Assembly: GCF_015710575.1 (NCBI RefSeq)
Contig: NZ_CP065373.1
Coordinates: 1,550,001 to 1,614,000 of the forward strand
Source of the DNA: Mycolicibacterium mengxianglii
GTDB taxonomy: Bacteria > Actinomycetota > Actinomycetes > Mycobacteriales > Mycobacteriaceae
Reading direction: 5' to 3'
DNA length: 64,000 bases
The position numbers were made by a program, and so were the translations under genes. A model generated the notes under the pieces. The model was not told the origin of the DNA. It saw only the letters and a program-made list of their open reading frames with translations, and ran no database searches. Numbering within the stretch: position 1 is the first letter of the stretch; each line of letters opens with the position of its first letter. Below are positions 18,025-25,392 of the stretch, in pieces.

Positions 18025-19704
18025 TCAGGCCAGCAAATCCTTGATGAGCTTGGGCTTGTCCACTTTGCCGACAGCGGTCTTCGGCAGCGACGGCAGTGCC
18101 ACCAACACGTCGGGGCGGGCGTGTGACGACACTCCACGCTGGTCCAGGTAGGCGTTCAATTCCGTCAGGGTGATCGGCGTACCACTGAAAACGACTGCCG
18201 CGCAGATCTTTTCACTCAGGAACTCGTCGGGTAGCGGTACCGCGGCGGCGAAGGTGATCTTCGGATGGGTGTGCAGGTGATCTTCCAGATCGGTCGCCGA
18301 GACGGTCTCGCCGCCGCGGTGGATGACGTCCTTGATGCGGCCGGTGACCTCGACGTAGCCGGCTTTGGGGCCGTCGGCGAAGATGCGCACCCGGTCACCG
18401 GAGCGGTAGAAGCCGTCCGGGGTGAAGGACCTCGCGTTGGCCTCTTCGGCACGGTAGTAGCCGTTGAGGGTGTAAGGGCCGCGCACCAACAGTTCACCCT
18501 CCTCGCCGGGAGGAACCTGCGCGCCGGCTTCGTCGACCACCCTCATCTCGTCATGCGGTGACATCGGCCGGCCCTGGGTGTGGACGACCACCTCTACGGG
18601 GTCGCCGATCCGGGTGAAGTTCAGCATGCCTTCGGCCATGCCGAAGATCTGTGACAGCCCGGTGGTGAGGTTGTCCAGAATGAAGCGGGCGTCCTCGGCG
18701 CTCATCCGGGAGCCGCCCACCTGGACCGCACGCAGGGATGTCGGCAGCACCGGTTCCCACTCGCAGGCCTGGCTCCACACCTTGGCCAGGGCGTTGACCA
18801 GTCCCGTGACGGTGACGTGGTGCTGGTCGATCAGCGCGAACGCCGCCTCGGGACTGGGGTCGGTGGTGAACACCGTCTTGGCGCCCACTGTCATGGCGCC
18901 CAGCAGTCCGGGGCAGGCCAGCGGGAAGTTGTGCCCCGCGGGCAACACCACCAAATAGGTGTCGTCGCCGGTCATTTCGTAGGCCTGGGCGCTGGCCATC
19001 GCGGTGTAGACGTAATCGTTGTGCGTGCGGGCGATCAGCTTGGGCAGCCCGGTGGTGCCCCCTGAGACCAGCAGCAGCGCGGGCAATGACGGGTCAACGG
19101 GTGCGCGCTGGGGCAGTGGCGGGCCGCTGAACCCGGTCAGCGACGACCAGGGCACAAACGGGCCGATATCACCGGGCCCATCGACGATCACGTGCTCGAG
19201 GCTGGGGTGCGCGGCCAGCAGTTGCTCGGCCATGGCACGGTAGTCGAAACCCCCGACCCGCCCCGGAATCACCAGCCCGACGGCGCCGCTGACGTCGACG
19301 AAGTGGCTCATCTCGGCCAAACGGTGACCCGGCAGGCACATCACCGGCACCACGCCGGCGCGCAGCAGCCCGAACAGCGCCACGGCGAACTGGCAGGTGT
19401 TGGGCAGTTGCAGCAGCATCCGGTCACCCGGAACGACGCCCAGGTGGGCCAGCCCGGCGGCGATCCGGTCGGCGGCGGCGTCGAGTTCGGCGAAGGTGTA
19501 GCTGCCGGCGGGGTCGATGATGGCAGTGCGCTGCGGCCAGTTCGCTGCCCCGTCGCGCAGCAGCGAATCGAGCGGGCGACCGGTCCAGTACCCGGCATGC
19601 CGGTACAGCTCGGCCCGGTCGGCGGGGAACGGCACGAAGCCACGCGCCAAGTCCGGGTAATGGTCCGGCTCGCCGGCTTGGTGGCGTTCGAATCCCGTGC
19701 TCAT
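18025..19704 (-). CDS. mbtA: Aryl acid-AMP ligase MbtA
   Basis: Stand-alone adenylation enzyme of 559 residues that activates the aryl acid (salicylate, or here probably 6-methylsalicylate) and loads it onto the aryl carrier domain of MbtB. The P-loop motif is LLVSGGTTGLPKLIARTH. The HNFPLACPG segment is typical of DhbE/EntE/MbtA enzymes, and the C-terminal invariant Lys is in GKVDKPKL. ATG 19704 (MSTGFERHQ) was chosen because homology begins just after it. It is divergent from mbtB across a 101-base iron-regulated promoter region. Confidence 0.93.
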   Translation of the reverse strand: MSTGFERHQAGEPDHYPDLARGFVPFPADRAELYRHAGYWTGRPLDSLLRDGAANWPQRTAIIDPAGSYTFAELDAAADRIAAGLAHLGVVPGDRMLLQLPNTCQFAVALFGLLRAGVVPVMCLPGHRLAEMSHFVDVSGAVGLVIPGRVGGFDYRAMAEQLLAAHPSLEHVIVDGPGDIGPFVPWSSLTGFSGPPLPQRAPVDPSLPALLLVSGGTTGLPKLIARTHNDYVYTAMASAQAYEMTGDDTYLVVLPAGHNFPLACPGLLGAMTVGAKTVFTTDPSPEAAFALIDQHHVTVTGLVNALAKVWSQACEWEPVLPTSLRAVQVGGSRMSAEDARFILDNLTTGLSQIFGMAEGMLNFTRIGDPVEVVVHTQGRPMSPHDEMRVVDEAGAQVPPGEEGELLVRGPYTLNGYYRAEEANARSFTPDGFYRSGDRVRIFADGPKAGYVEVTGRIKDVIHRGGETVSATDLEDHLHTHPKITFAAAVPLPDEFLSEKICAAVVFSGTPITLTELNAYLDQRGVSSHARPDVLVALPSLPKTAVGKVDKPKLIKDLLA

Positions 19705-19768
19705 CGCTCGGTTTGGCCCCTCTGGGTAGGTGTGTCGGTCACCCGAATATAAGGTAGCGTCTTCGAAG

Positions 19769-19787
19769 TTAGGGCAGCCTGTACTAA
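19769..19787. promoter_or_regulatory. IdeR box between mbtA and mbtB
   Basis: TTAGGGCAGCCTGTACTAA matches the IdeR consensus at 14 of 19 positions. It closely resembles the box I recall in the M. tuberculosis mbtB promoter. Candidate -10 elements lie beside it: TAAGGT (19750-19755) for mbtB and TATATT (19751-19746) for mbtA on the other strand. Iron-bound IdeR would repress both directions. Confidence 0.75.
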
Positions 19788-19805
19788 ATTCGGAGGTGGA
19801 GCGAA

Positions 19806-22800
19806 GTGGGTGTTGCTGCGACGACTGCAGACACCGTCCGCGCCGAGGTCGCCGAGCTTCTCGGCGTGACCCCCGAGGCTGTCGATCCACACGCTGACCT
19901 GATCGCCTGCGGCCTGGATTCCATCCGCATGATGGCGCTGTCCGGACGGTGGCGCAAACAGGGCATCGACGTCGGCTTCGCGGCGCTGGCCGAGGAACCG
20001 ACCGTCGCCGCCTGGATCGCCCTGATCGGCGATCGCCTCCCCCCGGCGCCGGCCCCTACCGCTGAAGAGATCGCCCCTGCGGTCGACGTCGACGATCTGG
20101 GCGAGCCCTTCCCGCTGGCGCCGATCCAGCACGCGCTGTGGGTGGGCCGCAACAGCGATCAGGAGCTCGGCGGGGTCGCGGCACACCTGTACGTCGAATT
20201 CGACGGCCACGGTGTGGATCCCGACCGGCTCCGGACAGCTGCCCGTGCACTCTCGGAGCGTCATCCCATGCTGCGGGTGCAGATCCTTCCCGACGGAACC
20301 CAGCGGATCAGCGACCGTGTGCTCGAACCCAAGATCACCGACCTGCGCCACCTCGACACCGCGGCAGCCCAGGTGCAGCTCGAGGTCATCCGCGATCACA
20401 AGAGCCATCAGATCCTCGACGGGGAAGTGCTCGAACTCGCACTCACCCTGCTGCCAGAGGGCCGCACCCGCGTGCACGTCGACCTGGACATGCAGGCCGC
20501 CGATGCGGTGAGCTACCGCAACTTCATGGCCGACCTTGCGGTGCTCTACAAAAGCCGGCAGTTGCCGGCGCTGGGCTACACCTACCGCCAGTACCGGGCG
20601 GCCTTCACCGCCGCGAACCCCGGCCCCACCGACGAGGACCGGCGCTGGTGGGCAGAGCGGATTCCCGAGCTGCCCGAACCTCCGGCGCCGCCACTGGTGC
20701 CGCCGGCAGAGCAGCAGAACCCCCGCCGCAACACCCGCCGGCATCACTTCTTCGACGCTGCCGCCAAGGAGTCGCTGTTCGCGGCGGCCCGGCGCCGCGG
20801 GATCACCCCGGCCATGGCTGTCGCGGCCTCCTACGCCGGGGTGCTGCGCCGCTGGTCCACGAACTCGCGCTTCCTGCTGAACCTGCCGATGTTCGGCCGT
20901 GAACCGTTTCACCCAGACGTCGACAAACTGGTCGGTGACTTCACCTCATCGCTGATGCTCGACATCGACCTGACCCACACCACCACCGCCGCCGAACGCG
21001 CGCGGGTGGTGCAGGACACCCTGCACACCACCGCGCGGCACTCCAGCTACTCCGGGCTCTCGGTGTTGCGCGATCTCACCCGGCACCGCGGTACCCAGGT
21101 GCTCGCTCCGTTCGTCTTCACCAGTGCGCTGGGTCTGGGCGACCTGTTCGCCGGTGACGTCACCGAGCAGTTCGGCACCCCGGTCTGGCACATCTCCCAG
21201 GGCCCGCAGGTGCTGCTGGACGCCCAGATCACCCCGTTCGCGGGCGGCCTGTTGTTGAACTGGGATGTCCGCGAAGAGGCGTTCCGGCCGGGCGTGATCG
21301 ACGCGATGTTCGCCTACCACCTGGCAGAGATCAATCGGCTCGCCGCCGATGACGACGCCTGGGACGCCCCCGACCCGGCGGCTGTCCCACCGGCACAGCA
21401 GCGGGTCCGCGACACCGTCAACGGTGTCACCGCCGAACCCAGCGCAGAGGCGTTGCCCGACGGCTTCTTCCGCGCCGCAGCCACGCACCCGGAGGCGCCG
21501 GCGGTCTTCAGCAGCCTCGGTGACTTCACTTACGCACAGCTGCGGGAGCAGGTGCTTGCGGTCACCGCCACGTTGCGCCGCCGCGGTGTTCGGCCCGGCG
21601 ATGTGGTTGCGGTGCTGGGGCCCAAGAACGCCGAGCAGGTGCCCGCACTGCTGGGCATCCATGCCGCGGGCGCCGCGTATCTGCCGATCGGCGCCGACCA
21701 GCCCGCTGACCGTGCGCACCGCATCCTGCGGTCCGCCGGTGTCCAGATGGTCCTCGTGTGCGGTAAACATGATGCGCCGCTACCGATTCCGTCATTGACG
21801 GTGGCCGAGGCCATCCAGCAGGGATCACCGCTGGCCGCGCAGACCCAACCGGAGCGGGTCGACCCCGCCGACCTCGCCTATGTGCTGTTCACCTCCGGTT
21901 CCACCGGCGAGCCCAAGGGTGTGGAGGTCACCCACGATGCGTCGATGAACACCGTGGAGTTCATCAACCGGCATTTCGAGATCGGGCCGTCGGACCGGTG
22001 CCTGGCGCTGTCCACGCTCGAAGGTGACCTGTCGGTCCTGGACATCTTCGGGATGCTGCGTGCCGGAGCCTCGATCGTCGTGGTGGACGAGGAAGATCGG
22101 CGCAACCCCGATGTCTGGGCCCGTCTGATCGACGAGCACCAGGTGACGGTGCTGCACTTCATGCCGGGCTGGCTGGAGATGCTGACCGAGGTGGGTGGCG
22201 GCAGATTGCAGTCGGTGCGCGTGGTGCCCACCGGTGGTGACTGGGTGCGTCCGGAGCTGGTTCGCGCGCTGCGCGCCGAAGCTCCGGGGGTGCGGGCCGC
22301 GGGTCTGGGCGGCGCCACCGAGACGGCGACACACAACACCATCTGCGAGCCGGGTGAGCTGCCGGTGAACTGGTCCTCCGTCCCGCTCGGTGTCCCGCTG
22401 CCCAACAACGTGTGCCGGGTGGTCGCCGCCGACGGAACCGACTGCCCAGACTGGGTTCCCGGCGAGTTCTGGGTTTCCGGTCGAGGTGTGGCCTCGGGCT
22501 ATCGCGGCAGACCCGACCTGACGGCCGAACGATTCGTTTCCGACGCCGGCCGGACCTGGTACCGCACCGGCGATCTGGTGCGGTATCTGCCTGACGGCAA
22601 CATCGAATTCGTCGGGCGGCTCGACCATCGCGTCAAGATCAGCGGTTACCGCGTCGAACTCGGCGAGGTCGAGCGGGCGCTCAACCGTCTCGAGGGCGTC
22701 GACGGTGCTGTGGTGGCGGTGCTGCCCGCACCGGGCGATCGCGACGGCCAACAGCAGCTGGCCGCTCTCGTACGCCTGACCGACTCTGCACCGACGATGG

Positions 22801-23318
22801 AAGTGCTGCGTGCGGCCATGGCGGATCTCGTTCCGCCGCACATGATCCCGAGCCAGATCGTGGCGGTGGACGCCATTCCGTTCACGGTGGGCGGCAAGAT
22901 CGACCGCAGGGCGGTGGCGCAACTTCTCGCGGACACCATCGCCGCGCGTGCCGAGACAGCCGACCTCACGTCCGGTTTCGCTGCGCCGTCGACGACATTG
23001 GAACGCGCCCTCGCCCACATCGTGGCTGCGATCCTGGGCCGCGAGAACGTCGGTGTCGACGACGATTTCTTCGCCCTGGGAGGCGATTCGGTGCTGGCGA
23101 CCCAGACCGTGGCGCGGGTGCGGGAGTGGCTGGACGCCCCGTATGTGGCCGTCGCGGATATTTTCGCCGCCCGTACCGTCGCGAAGCTGGCTCAGTTGCT
23201 CATCGGCCACGAAACCGATCCGAGTCGGCTTGCCGGGGTGGCCGAGCTGTACCTCGAGGTCACCGGAATGGACAGCGCCGACGTCATGACCGCCCTCGAC
23301 TCGCCGCAGACCGCATGA
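19806..23318 (+). CDS. mbtB: Mycobactin NRPS MbtB (ArCP-Cy-A-PCP)
   Basis: 1170 residues. The aryl carrier domain is at the N-terminus (Ser39 in CGLDSIRMM). It is followed by a heterocyclisation domain (about 95-520, with the DxxxxD motif in DLDMQAADAVSY), an adenylation domain (LFTSGSTGEPKG near 695) for Ser/Thr, and a PCP with Ser1095 (GGDSVLAT). It couples the aryl acid to Ser/Thr and closes the oxazoline ring. The GTG start follows GGAGGTGGAG. The M. tuberculosis protein is about 240 residues longer because it carries the thioesterase encoded here by the next gene; the two overlap (ATGA). Confidence 0.93.
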   Translation: MGVAATTADTVRAEVAELLGVTPEAVDPHADLIACGLDSIRMMALSGRWRKQGIDVGFAALAEEPTVAAWIALIGDRLPPAPAPTAEEIAPAVDVDDLGEPFPLAPIQHALWVGRNSDQELGGVAAHLYVEFDGHGVDPDRLRTAARALSERHPMLRVQILPDGTQRISDRVLEPKITDLRHLDTAAAQVQLEVIRDHKSHQILDGEVLELALTLLPEGRTRVHVDLDMQAADAVSYRNFMADLAVLYKSRQLPALGYTYRQYRAAFTAANPGPTDEDRRWWAERIPELPEPPAPPLVPPAEQQNPRRNTRRHHFFDAAAKESLFAAARRRGITPAMAVAASYAGVLRRWSTNSRFLLNLPMFGREPFHPDVDKLVGDFTSSLMLDIDLTHTTTAAERARVVQDTLHTTARHSSYSGLSVLRDLTRHRGTQVLAPFVFTSALGLGDLFAGDVTEQFGTPVWHISQGPQVLLDAQITPFAGGLLLNWDVREEAFRPGVIDAMFAYHLAEINRLAADDDAWDAPDPAAVPPAQQRVRDTVNGVTAEPSAEALPDGFFRAAATHPEAPAVFSSLGDFTYAQLREQVLAVTATLRRRGVRPGDVVAVLGPKNAEQVPALLGIHAAGAAYLPIGADQPADRAHRILRSAGVQMVLVCGKHDAPLPIPSLTVAEAIQQGSPLAAQTQPERVDPADLAYVLFTSGSTGEPKGVEVTHDASMNTVEFINRHFEIGPSDRCLALSTLEGDLSVLDIFGMLRAGASIVVVDEEDRRNPDVWARLIDEHQVTVLHFMPGWLEMLTEVGGGRLQSVRVVPTGGDWVRPELVRALRAEAPGVRAAGLGGATETATHNTICEPGELPVNWSSVPLGVPLPNNVCRVVAADGTDCPDWVPGEFWVSGRGVASGYRGRPDLTAERFVSDAGRTWYRTGDLVRYLPDGNIEFVGRLDHRVKISGYRVELGEVERALNRLEGVDGAVVAVLPAPGDRDGQQQLAALVRLTDSAPTMEVLRAAMADLVPPHMIPSQIVAVDAIPFTVGGKIDRRAVAQLLADTIAARAETADLTSGFAAPSTTLERALAHIVAAILGRENVGVDDDFFALGGDSVLATQTVARVREWLDAPYVAVADIFAARTVAKLAQLLIGHETDPSRLAGVAELYLEVTGMDSADVMTALDSPQTA

Positions 23319-24046
23319 CGTCGCAGCTCGGATTCCAGCCGTGGATCAAACGTTTTCCCGGCTGCGGTGAAGGCGCGATCGTGGTGTTTCCCCATGCCGG
23401 CGGTGCGGCCGCGGCGTACCGGACATTCGGCTCGGCGCTGGCGGCAGGCGGGGCGGACACCTACATCGTCCAGTACCCGCAGCGGGCGGAGCGGCTCCGC
23501 CACCCGGCAATGAACTCGATCGAGGAGCTCGCCGCTGAACTGTTCGACGCCGGTGAGTGGCGGGCAGCGGGGCCACTGCGGCTGTTCGGGCACTGCATGG
23601 GCGCGCTGGTCGCCTTCGAATTCGCCCGGCTGGCCGACGATCGCGGGGTGCCGGTGACGCACCTGTGGGCCTCGGCGAGCCACGCTCCCTGCGCGGTGGC
23701 CGCGTCGGCTCGGGTGCCGACCACCGACCGCGAACTGCTGGCGGACATGGTCGCCCTCGGTGGCACCGACCCGCGCCTGCTCGCCGACGAGGACTTCCTC
23801 GACCTGTTGTTGCCGTCTGTGCGCGCTGACTACCGGGCGTGGAACCGGTACTCGCGGGACGCCGATGTCACCATCACTGCCGACATCCACGCAATCGGCG
23901 GTGAAGGGGACCACCGAGTGGCGCGGGAACCGCTGCAGCAGTGGCAATGCCACACCTCGGGACAATTCAGCCTGGAACTCTTCGCCGGCGGCCACTTCTA
24001 CCTCAACGACCACGTCGACACCCTGGTTACCCAGGTGAATGCGTGA
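23315..24046 (+). CDS. mbtT: Type II thioesterase MbtT
   Basis: 243 residues, alpha/beta hydrolase of the GrsT/RifR thioesterase type. VFPHAGGAAAAYR is near the N-terminus, the nucleophile Ser/Cys elbow reads GHCMGA (Cys in place of the usual Ser), and the His is in GGHFYLND. It should clear misloaded carrier domains. It corresponds to the C-terminal part of M. tuberculosis MbtB and to the separate mbtT of M. smegmatis. Start and stop overlap mbtB and mbtC. Confidence 0.87.
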   Translation: MTSQLGFQPWIKRFPGCGEGAIVVFPHAGGAAAAYRTFGSALAAGGADTYIVQYPQRAERLRHPAMNSIEELAAELFDAGEWRAAGPLRLFGHCMGALVAFEFARLADDRGVPVTHLWASASHAPCAVAASARVPTTDRELLADMVALGGTDPRLLADEDFLDLLLPSVRADYRAWNRYSRDADVTITADIHAIGGEGDHRVAREPLQQWQCHTSGQFSLELFAGGHFYLNDHVDTLVTQVNA

Positions 24047-25392
24047 TGTCCGCAGATCCCGAGGTCGGTACCGACGACCCCGTGGTGATCGTCGGGATGG
24101 CGGTAGAGGCTCCCGGCGGGGTGGACTCCGCGCAGAGCTACTGGCAGCTGCTGGCCGATCAACGCGAGGCGTTGGGCCCGTTTCCCACCGACCGCGGTTG
24201 GTCGTTGCGTGAGCTGTTCGACGGCTCCCGCCGCGACGGTTTCAAGCAGATCCACGATCTCGGTGGATTCCTCACCGGCGCAGGCACTTTCGATCCCGAT
24301 TTCTTCGGCATCTCACCGCGTGAAGCCGTTGCGATGGACCCCCAGCAGCGGGTGGCCTTGCGGCTGGCCTGGCGCGCGCTGGAGAACAGCGGTATCAACC
24401 CCGACGACCTCGCCGGGCACGACGCCGGCTGTTACGTCGGAGCCTCCGCGCTGGAGTACGGTCCTGCCTTGTCGCAGTTCTCGCACCACAGCGGCCATCT
24501 GATCACCGGAACCTCGCTGGGCGTGATCTCCGGCCGCATCGCCTACACGCTGGACCTTGCCGGGCCCGCGCTGACCATCGACACCTCCTGCTCGTCGGCG
24601 CTGGCGGCCTTCCACACCGCGGTGCAGGGACTGCTGTCGGGGGACTGCGATCTGGCGATCACCGGCGGGGTCGCGGTGATGGGCACCCCCGGCTACTTCG
24701 TCGAATTCGCCAAACAGCATGCCCTTTCCGACGACGGCCACTGCCGGCCTTACAGCGCGCACGCCAGCGGCACCGTCTGGGCCGAGGGCGCGGGCATGTT
24801 CGTGTTGCAACGCCGGTCGCGGGCGCGTGCCGACGGCCGGGAGGTCCTGGCCGAGGTGCGTGCCAGCGCCGTCAACTCCGACGGCCGGACCACGGGGTTG
24901 ACGGCGCCGAACGAAGCCGCGCAGGCGCGGCTGTTCCGGCGGGCCATTCAGCGCGCCGGCGTGGCGCCCGCCGAGATCGGCATGGTCGAGGGCCACGGCA
25001 CCGGCACGCTGTTGGGTGACCGCGTGGAACTGCACTCGCTGGTCCAGACGTACGGCGCCACCGCTGCGGGGGCCGGCGCCCTGCTGGGATCGGTGAAATC
25101 GAACATCGGGCACGCCCAGGCGGCGGCCGGTGCGCTCGGGTTGGCCAAGGTGCTGCTCGCAGCCGAGCACGCCGCCGTGCCGCCCACCCTGCACGTCGAT
25201 GAACCCAGTCGCGAAATCGACTGGGACAGTCAGGGTCTGCGCCTGGCGGACAAGCTCACTCCGTGGCCGGCCCACAATGGCCATCGCACGGCGGCGGTGT
25301 CGGCGTTCGGTATGAGCGGCACCAACACCCACCTCATCGTGTCCATGCCGGAGGCCGTAACGCCGGACGCCTCCGGGCCCAAGGCCGCCTGA
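24046..25392 (+). CDS. mbtC: Mycobactin ketosynthase MbtC
   Basis: A single KS domain of 448 residues with Cys182 (DTSCSSALA) and the two His motifs EGHGTGT and KSNIGHAQ. It provides the condensing activity for the polyketide unit of mycobactin and must work with the AT-KR-ACP protein encoded next. The start overlaps the mbtT stop (TGATG) and the stop overlaps mbtD (TGATG). Confidence 0.93.
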   Translation: MSADPEVGTDDPVVIVGMAVEAPGGVDSAQSYWQLLADQREALGPFPTDRGWSLRELFDGSRRDGFKQIHDLGGFLTGAGTFDPDFFGISPREAVAMDPQQRVALRLAWRALENSGINPDDLAGHDAGCYVGASALEYGPALSQFSHHSGHLITGTSLGVISGRIAYTLDLAGPALTIDTSCSSALAAFHTAVQGLLSGDCDLAITGGVAVMGTPGYFVEFAKQHALSDDGHCRPYSAHASGTVWAEGAGMFVLQRRSRARADGREVLAEVRASAVNSDGRTTGLTAPNEAAQARLFRRAIQRAGVAPAEIGMVEGHGTGTLLGDRVELHSLVQTYGATAAGAGALLGSVKSNIGHAQAAAGALGLAKVLLAAEHAAVPPTLHVDEPSREIDWDSQGLRLADKLTPWPAHNGHRTAAVSAFGMSGTNTHLIVSMPEAVTPDASGPKAA

